Source of the DNA: Candidatus Poribacteria bacterium
GTDB lineage: Bacteria > Poribacteria > WGA-4E > B28-G17
Reading direction: 5' to 3'
NCBI GenBank assembly: GCA_003645735.1
Contig: QNBQ01000119.1
Span: 1 to 6,042 of the forward strand
DNA length: 6,042 bases
Made by a program: the position numbers and the translations under genes. The notes below the pieces were generated by a model that saw only the letters and a list, made by a program, of their open reading frames with translations, searched no databases and was not told where the DNA came from. This document shows, in pieces, positions 1-6,031 of the stretch. Positions within the stretch are counted from its first letter, which is position 1; each line of letters begins with the position of its first letter.

Positions 1-2
1 AT

Positions 3-1154
3 CGATTTCAAGCTCAAAACGGCCTCTATGAGCTCCTCCGTCCACCTGCCGTATGGGCTTGAGGAGATCATCTCCCTCAAAACCTCCCTCTCTATCTCCT
101 CCCTCCTCGACCCGGCGGCGGGCCGGACGGAGCGGGGGGCTAAGTTGACGAGGTTGACCACCTCCACGACCAGCGGATCGGCCCTGGCGTTTATCTCCGC
201 TCTTATCGCCTCCAAGTCGATGGTCATCGCGTCGAACCTCACCTCGCCCTTGAGCACCAGCCGGACTATCGGCCTGGTCATGGATCGCAACGCCTCCCAA
301 TCGACCTCCTCAATCGCCCTCTCGGCCGCCGAGGCGGGATCGGTCGCGCCGGTGAGATCCACCTCCCCCAGGTAGACCTCCCTCCTTTGGGATGGGATGA
401 ACCTCGCGCTGAAGCTTTTGCCCTCCACCTCGACGTGGTAAAAGCCCTTGTCATACCTGGACTCCTCGACGTCCACGCACTCCGGGGCGCCGGGGTTGAA
501 GATCCACCCGTCGACTTCGGCCCTCCCGTGGAGGTGGCCGAGGGCGACGTAATCGATCTTCCCCCTGAGCGGCTCCAGCTCCTCCTTCTTGACCGAGCCC
601 AGCTCGATCCCCATCATCCTCCCGATCCCCGCGTGAAGCATCAGGACGGCGAAGGCGTCGTCGGGTTCGATCATCTCCGCCAGCTCCCTCAGCCTCCTGC
701 CGGCCACCGATCCCAGATACCCCAGCCCGTAGATCCTCACCCCTTCGATCTCCAACACGGCCCCCTCCTTGAACCCCTCGTCCCACTTTTTGAGCGCCAG
801 CCTCCCGCCCTCGAAATCGGGCTTAAGCAGCTTTATAAGCCCCTCCTCGGCCAGATACCTCATCCACGAGATCTTATCCCGCCTGAGCGCCTTGTCGTGG
901 TTCCCCTCCACGGCGATGACCGGTATGTCGGCGTTTTTGAGCCTCTTTAGCTGGGCGGTGGCCTGGATCAGCGTCCTGGCGTTTATGTTCCTCCTGTCGA
1001 ACAGATCCCCGCAGATCAGCACGAAATCCACCCCGTTTTGAAGGGCGTAATCCACTATCCCGGCGAACGCCCTGCCGAAATCCTCGAACCGCTCCTCCAG
1101 CCCGTATTGGGTTCTACCCAGGTGCAGGTCGGCGCAATGAATGAAGCTGGGCAT
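3..1154 (-). CDS. sbcD: SbcD/Mre11-family DNA repair exonuclease subunit, 3' end cut by window edge
   Basis: This calcineurin-like metallophosphoesterase is probably the nuclease subunit of the SbcCD (Mre11-Rad50) complex, which processes DNA ends and hairpins in the cytoplasm with Mn2+. From the ATG at 1154 I read 384 residues with no stop before the edge. All phosphoesterase motifs are present: D9/H11 (ADLHLG), D50 (GDLFD), N85/H86 (GNHD), H174 (LMLHAG) and H207/H209 (GHLHG). Each sits one residue after the corresponding ligand I recall in Pyrococcus furiosus Mre11. Residue 53 is Asp, as in bacterial SbcD, where archaeal Mre11 has a His. Residues from about 255 form the capping region, and 348-384 look helical, as expected for the segment contacting SbcC. 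The protein is probably nearly complete. It starts 12 bases after the barrel gene, with AAGGGG seven bases before the ATG. A lone DNA-repair phosphoesterase (YhaO-like) is the alternative. Confidence 0.9.
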   Translation of the reverse strand, partial: MPSFIHCADLHLGRTQYGLEERFEDFGRAFAGIVDYALQNGVDFVLICGDLFDRRNINARTLIQATAQLKRLKNADIPVIAVEGNHDKALRRDKISWMRYLAEEGLIKLLKPDFEGGRLALKKWDEGFKEGAVLEIEGVRIYGLGYLGSVAGRRLRELAEMIEPDDAFAVLMLHAGIGRMMGIELGSVKKEELEPLRGKIDYVALGHLHGRAEVDGWIFNPGAPECVDVEESRYDKGFYHVEVEGKSFSARFIPSQRREVYLGEVDLTGATDPASAAERAIEEVDWEALRSMTRPIVRLVLKGEVRFDAMTIDLEAIRAEINARADPLVVEVVNLVNLAPRSVRPAAGSRREEIEREVLREMISSSPYGRWTEELIEAVLSLKS

Positions 1155-1167
1155 CGGCGCACCCCTT
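1155..1167 (-). promoter_or_regulatory. Ribosome binding site of sbcD
   Basis: AAGGGG at 1167-1162 overlaps the TGA stop of the barrel gene and stands seven bases before the ATG at 1154. It is a weaker match than the others but has the same spacing, and its following bases (TGCGCCG) resemble those before pta and nagB (TGCGAAG). Confidence 0.7.
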
Positions 1168-2150
1168 CAGAACCTTATCGTGAGGGCCGCCCTGTGGACG
1201 TCCCCCAAGTCGCCGTAGGGGGTGAAGGCGTAATCGAGCGTGTAGTTGGCGGAGCTGTATCCGATCCCCCCGCTCAGCCTCTGAAGCCCCTCCAGATCGC
1301 CGTCCGATCTGTATCCGATCCTCACAGCCAGCCCGTTCGCCATCCTGTATTCCCCCCCGACCCTCACCGTCGGGCGGTCGTCGGAGGGGATGAGCAGATC
1401 GGCCGAGAGGATCAAGGCGTTTTCGGGTGCTTCCCCGCTCTTGATCCCCCTCGACCTGAACCTCAGCTCGTAGCCGATCCCCAAGGAGATGAGCCTGGGG
1501 ATCTCCATCTCCTCCCCGAGGAAATCCCTCCCGCTCAGCCTCATCCCCGAGATGCTCAGCCCGACCCTCAGGCGCGGGATGGGGGTTTCGTAGAGGAGTC
1601 CCAGGCAGAGCGAGGAGAGGCGTCCGGTGTATTTCGGCATCGGGGATGATGTGTTTTGGAAGGAGAGCGATCCCTCGGAGATCCTCACGGCCGCCCCGGC
1701 CATGAGGTTGAGCCCCACCTCGGCCCCGACCCCGATCTGAAAGGAGGTGGCGGAGTATTTGAAGGAGCCGTCCTGGACGTATCCCCACGCCCCGGCCGAT
1801 GATTCCACCGTCATAGGGGTTTGGGGGGTGTGGAGGTAGAGGATTGAGACGGCGGCGGTCAAGATCCCCCCTATGGGTTGGGCGAAGCCCAGCCACTCGC
1901 ACCTGACGTCGCCGAACCACTCGTAATGCGAGGCGGTGAGGCGGGGGGAGGTCATCCGGCTCAGCCCGGCCGGGTTGAAGCTCAGGGCGCTCAGATCGTC
2001 AGCCACCCCCACGAAGGCGTCCCCCATGCCGGCCGATCTGACCCCCAGGGGGATGGAGAGGGGCGTTGAGCCGTAGACCCCTCTTCCACCCTCGTCGGCG
2101 GGCGAGAGTGCGAAGGGGAGCATCAGGATCAAGAAGATCCCCCATCTCAC
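1167..2150 (-). CDS. PorV/UPF0164-like outer-membrane beta-barrel protein
   Basis: A 327-residue predicted outer-membrane barrel of the PorV/PorQ/UPF0164 type. The N terminus is a short signal peptide (residues 1-17, hydrophobic core about 4-14). Next comes the family's hallmark segment at 36-65: a G-x-R-S-A-G-M-G-D-A-F stretch, then A-D-D, then F-N-P-A-G-L. The rest is alternating amphipathic strands. The last 30 residues contain L-D-Y-A-F, G-D-L-G and a terminal A-L-T-I-R-F whose final Phe is the usual barrel-assembly signal. I chose the GTG at 2150 because it overlaps the upstream TGA as GTGA, has GGAGG seven bases upstream and begins the signal peptide; the open frame extends to 2291 but would overlap the OmpA-like gene by about 145 bases. 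In Bacteroidetes PorV serves type IX secretion, but many relatives in this superfamily have no known role, so no specific function is claimed. Confidence 0.82.
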   Translation of the reverse strand: MRWGIFLILMLPFALSPADEGGRGVYGSTPLSIPLGVRSAGMGDAFVGVADDLSALSFNPAGLSRMTSPRLTASHYEWFGDVRCEWLGFAQPIGGILTAAVSILYLHTPQTPMTVESSAGAWGYVQDGSFKYSATSFQIGVGAEVGLNLMAGAAVRISEGSLSFQNTSSPMPKYTGRLSSLCLGLLYETPIPRLRVGLSISGMRLSGRDFLGEEMEIPRLISLGIGYELRFRSRGIKSGEAPENALILSADLLIPSDDRPTVRVGGEYRMANGLAVRIGYRSDGDLEGLQRLSGGIGYSSANYTLDYAFTPYGDLGDVHRAALTIRF

Positions 2151-2923
2151 CTCCTCACCTCCGGCTCCGGGGGGAGCAGGACGATCTCTATCCTGCGGTT
2201 CTTCGCCCTCCCCTCGGGGGTTGAGTTGTCGGCTATCGGCCGGTATTGGGAGTAGGCGGCCGCGGCCAGCCTCCTGGGATCGACCCCGCACTGTTCCTGG
2301 AGGAACCGCACGGCGGCTATAGCTCTGGCGGCCGAAAGCTCCCAGTTGGTCGGGTATTTGTCCCTGAGGCGCGGGCTTATGGGGAGGTTATCGGTGTGTC
2401 CCTCCACCCTGATCCGCCTGTTCGGGAACTTGTTGAGCAGCTCGGCTATCCTCCTGAGCACCTCCTTTCCCTCCGGCTTCAGCTCCGCGCTACCCGGTTC
2501 AAACAGAACCTTCCCCATCACGTTGACGGTCAGCCTTCCCCTCAGCTCCGATATGGTTATCTCCTTGGCCCTCAGCTCCTTCTGAAGCTTCTCCTTCAGC
2601 TTCTGAAGCTCCTGTATCTGCCTCTGCTTTTCCGCCTCGATCCTCGCCTTCTCCTCGTCCAGCTCCCTCACCTTCCCCTTCAGATCCTCCAGGGCCTGAT
2701 TGAGTATCCTCACCTCGTTGATCTTGGCCGAAAGCTCGGCCTCGGTCTCGGCCAGCTTCGCCCTCGTCCTCTTAAGCTCCTCCTCCAGCCTCTCCCGCTC
2801 GTCCCTCTCCCGCAGATACAGTTTCTCCGTCCGCTTGAACTTCACCCCGTAAAAAGTAGTTGAAGCGGTCAGGGCGATGATCAACGCCCCGACCGCGGCG
2901 GCTATCAGGTGAAGGCGGCTCAT
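2147..2923 (-). CDS. OmpA/MotB-family peptidoglycan-binding protein with long coiled coil
   Basis: A 258-residue envelope protein expected to tether a membrane or a complex to peptidoglycan. Residues 5-26 are a hydrophobic segment, either an uncleaved anchor or a signal peptide with a poor cleavage site. Residues 33-128 are very rich in Glu, Lys, Arg and Leu in heptad-like spacing, so a long periplasmic coiled coil is likely. Residues 132-250 form an OmpA-like domain with G-H-T-D-N (175-179), N-W-E-L-S-A-A-R-A (193-201) and N-R-R-I-E-I (242-247). These include the Asp (178) and Arg (244) positions that bind diaminopimelate in OmpA. No flagellar or ExbB/TolQ-type partner is adjacent, so MotB or TolR-like motor function is not supported. 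The ATG at 2923 lies six bases after the nagB stop; a weak GAGG overlaps that stop, which suggests translational coupling. The 3' end overlaps the barrel gene by four bases. Confidence 0.85.
   Translation of the reverse strand: MSRLHLIAAAVGALIIALTASTTFYGVKFKRTEKLYLRERDERERLEEELKRTRAKLAETEAELSAKINEVRILNQALEDLKGKVRELDEEKARIEAEKQRQIQELQKLKEKLQKELRAKEITISELRGRLTVNVMGKVLFEPGSAELKPEGKEVLRRIAELLNKFPNRRIRVEGHTDNLPISPRLRDKYPTNWELSAARAIAAVRFLQEQCGVDPRRLAAAAYSQYRPIADNSTPEGRAKNRRIEIVLLPPEPEVRR
2148..2162 (-). promoter_or_regulatory. Ribosome binding site deciding the GTG start of the barrel gene
   Basis: GGAGG at 2162-2158 lies inside the last codons of the OmpA-like gene, seven bases before the GTG at 2150-2148. 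GTG and the upstream TGA share bases as GTGA. This decides the barrel gene's start and implies termination-reinitiation coupling, so the two envelope proteins are probably made in a linked ratio. Confidence 0.8.
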
Positions 2924-2929
2924 CGATCC

Positions 2930-3724
2930 TCAAACCAGGGGTTTTCCCAGCTCCTCGAACATCCTCTCGGTGTAGAGGTAGTAATCTTTACGTTCGAGCT
3001 TGCTGGCGGCGGCCTCGTCCAGGATCACGATCACGTTCGGGTGGAGCTGGAGGGCCGAGGCGGTTATCTGGCTTGTGACGGGCCCCTCGATCGCCTTGGC
3101 CACCACCTCCGCCTTCCCCTCGCCGCTCGCCAGCAGCATGCAGCATCTGGCCTCCAAGATCGTCCCGACGCCCATCGTTATAGCGGCCCTGGGGACCTCG
3201 TCGATCGACTTGAAGAACCTGGAGTTGTCCTTCCTCGTTTGTTCATCCAGCGCCACCAGCCTCGTCCTGGAGGAAAGGGACGAGCCCGGCTCGTTGAAGG
3301 CTATATGGCCGTCCCTCCCTATCCCCAGAACCTGTAGATCGATGCCGCCCGCCTCCTTTATCATCTCCTCATATCTGCGGCAATACTCGTCGATCCGATC
3401 GATCGGGACGGTTCCGTCCGGGACGTGGGTGTTTTCGGGCTTGATGTTTATGTGCTTGAACAGGTGCTCGTCCATGAAGTATCTGTAGCTCTGTGGGTGA
3501 TCCGGGGGCAGGCCGTAATACTCGTCCAGGTTGAAGGTCACGACTTGGGAGAAGTCGAGCCCCTCCTCCTTGTGCATCCTTATGAGCTCCTCATACATGC
3601 CGATGGGGGTGCTCCCCGTCGCCAGCCCCAGGACGCAGTTCGGCTTCCTCCTTATCAGGTCGGCCACGATCTTGGCCGCCGTTTTGGACATCTCCTCGTA
3701 ATCCTTCCTTATCAGGACCCTCAC
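2930..3724 (-). CDS. nagB: Glucosamine-6-phosphate deaminase
   Basis: This cytoplasmic enzyme converts glucosamine 6-phosphate to fructose 6-phosphate and ammonia, reversibly. The 264 residues match the usual length (E. coli NagB is 266). Visible motifs are the phosphate-binding A-T-G-S-T-P (35-40), N-L-D-E-Y (65-69) with the catalytic Asp (67), G-R-D-G-H-I-A-F-N-E-P (136-146) giving D138, H140 and E145 (equivalent to E. coli D141, H143, E148), S-S-R-T-R (151-155), N-S-R-F-F (167-171) and E-G-P-V-T (213-217). The start is GTG with AAGGAGG seven bases upstream that overlaps the TAA of the GlmU-like gene. Two positions corresponding to E. coli allosteric-site residues K160 and T161 are V157 and A158, so activation by GlcNAc-6-P is probably absent. 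No nagA, nagE or nagC is in the window, so a role in amino-sugar supply rather than chitin or GlcNAc catabolism is possible. 6-phosphogluconolactonase is excluded by the NagB motifs. Confidence 0.96.
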   Translation of the reverse strand: MRVLIRKDYEEMSKTAAKIVADLIRRKPNCVLGLATGSTPIGMYEELIRMHKEEGLDFSQVVTFNLDEYYGLPPDHPQSYRYFMDEHLFKHINIKPENTHVPDGTVPIDRIDEYCRRYEEMIKEAGGIDLQVLGIGRDGHIAFNEPGSSLSSRTRLVALDEQTRKDNSRFFKSIDEVPRAAITMGVGTILEARCCMLLASGEGKAEVVAKAIEGPVTSQITASALQLHPNVIVILDEAAASKLERKDYYLYTERMFEELGKPLV

Positions 3725-3738
3725 CTTCGCACCTCCTT
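3720..3738 (-). promoter_or_regulatory. Ribosome binding site and start region of nagB
   Basis: AAGGAGG at 3738-3732 overlaps the TAA stop (3739-3737) of the GlmU-like gene and stands seven bases before the GTG at 3724. The overlap of stop codon and ribosome binding site suggests that nagB translation is linked to that of the gene before it. Bases 3736-3720 are identical to the pta start region. Confidence 0.85.
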
Positions 3739-4996
3739 ACTTTCTCCTCCTTATGACGCTGTCCCTCTCCTCCTTCGTAAGCTCGTAGAGGTATTTGAAC
3801 AGCTCGATCTCCTCCTCGGTCAGCTCGACCTTCCTCCTGGCCATGGCCGCCCTGGCCGTCTCTATGCTGTGTTTGAGGCCCATCCCCCTGCTGAACTTGT
3901 TTCTGAAGAACCAGGTGAAGGACGGGATGAACTTCGGCAGCAGCTCGCCGGCCGCCGGCAGTATGTTGCACATCATCCCCACCACGCTGCCGGTTGAGAA
4001 GAGCGATCCCAGCCCCGTCTTGGTGTGGTCTCCCATGAACATCCCCACCTTCAGCTCGCCCGAGTCGACCAGCTTCCCCCTGATGTATACCTGAACCGAG
4101 GTGTAATCGTTCTTCAGGTCGCTGTTGGTCGTCAACGCCCCCAGGTTCACCCACTCGCCGATGTAGGAGTGGCCTACGAACCCGTCGTGGTATTTGTTGG
4201 AGTACCCGTGGAATATCGTCTCCTCGACCTCCCCTCCGACCCTGCAGACCGGCCCTATGGAGACACCCTCCCTGATCTTGGCCCCGACGATCATCGTGTC
4301 CCTGCCGATGTAGGAGGGGCCTTCGATGCGGGTGTGCGGGTAGATCTTGACCCCCTCGTCGATGTATATCGGCCCGGTCGTGGTGTCCAGGACGACGAAC
4401 GGCTGAACCTCGGCGGTTTCGGCCACGAAGACCTTATCCTTATCCCCGTAGACCACCGCGTATTCGGCGAACTTGCCGTAGATCCCGCTGTTGCCGAACG
4501 CCTCGAAATCCCATCTCATCGCCTCGGGGTTGTTGTTTATCAGATCCCAGGGGTAGTTGAGGAGAATCGCGTCCGTCTCCTCGTTCGGGAGGGCGTTTTT
4601 CAGGTTTTCCAGCAGCTTCGGCAGCGAATCGGCCTTGTTCTTCTCGATGGTCTCCCTCTTCGCCCTTATGTAGACGATCTCCCCGTCCTTCAGCCCGACC
4701 TTCTCATCTCCCTCGAGCTCGATCTCCCCGTATCTCATCAGCCACCGCCCGTTCAGGAAGAGCACGTCGTCCTTGGTCAGGAAGTTCATGTCGTTTATCG
4801 CGTCCACCTCGGCCCTCTTCTTGAAGGTGGGCACGAGGTAATCCCTCAGGAAGACGCCGACCTCCGCTTTCGGGAAGTTCCTCTTGAACCTCTCCAGCAG
4901 GCTTATGTATCCGCATCTCAGCTCGAAAACGGGCCTCGTCAGGGTCAGGGGGAAGAAGCAATCGAACTTTTCATCCTCGAAAACACAGATCCTCAT
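3737..4996 (-). CDS. Alternative GlmU: putative sugar-1-phosphate nucleotidyltransferase/acetyltransferase
   Basis: A 419-residue protein of the non-canonical GlmU family (NTP_transf_4 N-terminal domain plus left-handed beta-helix), predicted to make UDP-GlcNAc from glucosamine 1-phosphate, acetyl-CoA and UTP. Residues 1-160 carry the signature P-L-T-L-T-R-P (16-22), followed by E-L-R-C-G (25-29), L-F-L-N-G-R (79-84) and Y-P-W-D-L-I-N-N-N (148-156). The classic L-A-A-G-x-G-T-R-M loop of GlmU is absent. Residues 190-350 form a hexapeptide-repeat beta-helix with G-H-S-Y-I-G-E (275-281) and N-L-G-A-L-T-T-N (284-291), resembling the GlmU acetyltransferase active-site region. Residues 353-419 contain an aromatic patch (F-T-W-F-F) and a charged helical tail. 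The ATG at 4996 has AAGGAGGGG upstream. Position between pta (acetyl-CoA) and nagB (GlcN-6-P) supports the amino-sugar assignment, but the exact substrate and whether both activities exist are inferred from family and context. Confidence 0.85.
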   Translation of the reverse strand: MRICVFEDEKFDCFFPLTLTRPVFELRCGYISLLERFKRNFPKAEVGVFLRDYLVPTFKKRAEVDAINDMNFLTKDDVLFLNGRWLMRYGEIELEGDEKVGLKDGEIVYIRAKRETIEKNKADSLPKLLENLKNALPNEETDAILLNYPWDLINNNPEAMRWDFEAFGNSGIYGKFAEYAVVYGDKDKVFVAETAEVQPFVVLDTTTGPIYIDEGVKIYPHTRIEGPSYIGRDTMIVGAKIREGVSIGPVCRVGGEVEETIFHGYSNKYHDGFVGHSYIGEWVNLGALTTNSDLKNDYTSVQVYIRGKLVDSGELKVGMFMGDHTKTGLGSLFSTGSVVGMMCNILPAAGELLPKFIPSFTWFFRNKFSRGMGLKHSIETARAAMARRKVELTEEEIELFKYLYELTKEERDSVIRRRK

Positions 4997-5002
4997 CGTT
5001 TT

Positions 5003-5011
5003 CCCCTCCTT
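5003..5011 (-). promoter_or_regulatory. Ribosome binding site of the GlmU-like gene
   Basis: AAGGAGGGG lies in the 24-base gap after the pta stop codon, with eight bases between GGAGG and the ATG at 4996. It is the strongest Shine-Dalgarno match in the window and supports this start. An A-run just after the pta stop (5020-5015) is not preceded by a hairpin stem, so it does not look like a terminator. Confidence 0.85.
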
Positions 5012-5020
5012 AACCGTTTT

Positions 5021-6019
5021 TTAGGCCTGTCTTTGGGCTTGGACGACGGTGACGGCCACGACGCCGATTATGTCCTGGACGCTCGCCCCTCTGGAAAGGT
5101 CGTTGACCGGCTTGGAGAACCCCTGGAAGATCGGGCCGTAGGCTTCGGCCCCGGCCAGGTATTGGGTCAGCTTGTAAGCGATGTTGCCGGAGTTGAGGTC
5201 CGGGAATATCAGGACGTTCGCCCTCCCCGCCACGGGGCTTTCCTCTTTGACCTTCCTCTTGGCTATCTCGGGGACGATGGCGGCGTCGGCCTGGAACTCG
5301 CCGTCTATCATCAGGTCGGGCGCCTTCTCCTTGGCGATCCTCAGCGCCTCCAGGACCTTATCCACGAGCGGGTGGGCCGCGCTGCCCTTGGTCGAAAAGG
5401 AGAGCATCGCCACCCTCGGCTCCCATCCGAGAAGCTCCCTGGCGCTTTGGGCCGAGGCTATCGCTATCTCGGCCAGCTCCTGGGGGGAGGGGTCGACGTT
5501 CACGCCGGCGTCGGCGTAGATGAAGGAGCCGTTCTCCCCGTAGGGACAGCCCTCTATGTGCATGATGAAGAAGCTGGACGGGATGGAGAACCCCTCCCTC
5601 AGGCCTATGACCAGCCCGGCGGCCCTTATGACCGCGGCGGTTATGCTCGCCACGCCGCCGACCATCCCGTCGCAATCGCCCGCCTTGACCATCATCGCTG
5701 CGAAGTAAAGCGGCCTGCGCATCAGCCTCCTCGCCACCTTCTCCGACGCGTCCGGCCTCCCCTCCACATACCTGGCCACATACTCGTCCATCCTCGGGAA
5801 CTTGGAGGGGTCGACGATCTCAACCCCCTCCAACGAACAGCCTATCTCCTCCGCCAGGCTTCTCAGCTTCCCCTCATCCCCGACGAGAACGGGGCGGGCG
5901 ATCCCCTCCTCGACCAACCTCTCCGCCGCCCTCAAAACCCTCTCATCCTCGCCCTCGGGGAGGGCTATCCTCTTGGGGTCTCTTTTGGCCTGCTCTATTA
6001 TCCTCGCGATGGGGCTCAC
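5021..6019 (-). CDS. pta: Phosphate acetyltransferase (short, single-domain type)
   Basis: Pta reversibly converts acetyl-CoA and phosphate to acetyl phosphate and CoA in the cytoplasm, linking to acetate kinase. The 332 residues match the short class of Pta (Methanosarcina thermophila and EutD type, about 330) without the N-terminal regulatory domains of E. coli Pta. Conserved blocks are P-E-G-E-D-E-R-V-L-R-A-A (21-32), D-G-M-V-G-G (117-122), S-F-S-T-K-G-S-A (207-214), D-G-E-F-Q-A-D-A-A (239-247), F-P-D-L-N-S-G-N-I-A-Y-K (272-283) and K-P-V-N-D-L-S-R-G-A-S (303-313). S309, R310 and D316 fall at exactly the numbers of the catalytic residues of the M. thermophila enzyme. The start is GTG with GGAGG seven bases upstream. 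Phosphate butyryltransferase is less likely given these motifs. No ackA follows, which favours acetyl-CoA supply or a gene located elsewhere. The 23 bases to the GlmU-like gene show no terminator. Confidence 0.95.
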   Translation of the reverse strand: MSPIARIIEQAKRDPKRIALPEGEDERVLRAAERLVEEGIARPVLVGDEGKLRSLAEEIGCSLEGVEIVDPSKFPRMDEYVARYVEGRPDASEKVARRLMRRPLYFAAMMVKAGDCDGMVGGVASITAAVIRAAGLVIGLREGFSIPSSFFIMHIEGCPYGENGSFIYADAGVNVDPSPQELAEIAIASAQSARELLGWEPRVAMLSFSTKGSAAHPLVDKVLEALRIAKEKAPDLMIDGEFQADAAIVPEIAKRKVKEESPVAGRANVLIFPDLNSGNIAYKLTQYLAGAEAYGPIFQGFSKPVNDLSRGASVQDIIGVVAVTVVQAQRQA

Positions 6020-6031
6020 CTTCGCACCTCC
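6015..6031 (-). promoter_or_regulatory. Ribosome binding site and start region of pta
   Basis: GGAGG at 6031-6027 stands seven bases before the GTG at 6019-6017 and fixes this start. The whole 17-base stretch GGAGGTGCGAAGGTGAG is identical to the start region of nagB. The remaining bases to 6042 are too few to show a promoter. Confidence 0.85.

Larger units (their letters stand above)
3..6019 (-). other. Probable single operon of six genes
   Basis: All six genes run the same way with gaps of 23, 12, 6, -4 and 12 bases between them, and ribosome binding sites that touch or overlap the preceding stop codon at four of the five junctions. I found no hairpin followed by a T-run and no room for a separate promoter. 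The unit probably begins upstream of 6042 and continues beyond base 1. Whether it is one transcript is inferred from spacing only. Confidence 0.7.

Noticed and set aside
387..950. Long plus-strand open frame opposite sbcD
   Set aside because: The translation is Pro-, Leu- and His-rich low-complexity sequence, as expected from the reverse of GC-rich coding DNA. The minus-strand frame has all the phosphoesterase motifs.
1114..1920. Second minus-strand open frame within the barrel gene
   Set aside because: It is an Arg-, Gly- and Pro-rich out-of-frame reading with no motif; the barrel frame has a signal peptide, family signature and terminal Phe.
2151..2291. A 5' extension of the barrel gene's open frame up to 2291
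   Set aside because: It would overlap the OmpA-like gene by about 145 bases and place Arg/Gly-rich sequence before a clear signal peptide. The GTG at 2150 has a well-spaced GGAGG and a four-base coupling overlap.
2246..2863. Plus-strand Leu/Pro-rich open frame
   Set aside because: It is the mirror of the Glu/Lys-rich coiled coil of the OmpA-like protein (GAG and AAG read in reverse give CTC and CTT, Leu codons).
3386..3402. Palindromic CGATCCGATCGATCGGG-type stretch as a possible operator
   Set aside because: It is inside the nagB coding sequence and encodes normal residues (the V-P-I-D-R-I-D-E segment); GATC-rich words are common throughout the window.
3949..3960. GCCGGCCGCCGGC-like stem as a possible terminator
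   Set aside because: It is within the GlmU-like coding sequence (the P-A-A-G-E-L segment) and is not followed by a T-run on the transcribed strand.
3425..3997. Plus-strand open frame across the nagB / GlmU-like junction
   Set aside because: It lies opposite two strongly supported enzymes, shows no recognisable domain, and has the composition of an antisense shadow.
4997..5020. A-rich stretch after the pta stop as a terminator or promoter
   Set aside because: There is no stem before it, the run is A rather than T on the mRNA strand, and the remaining bases are the ribosome binding site of the next gene.
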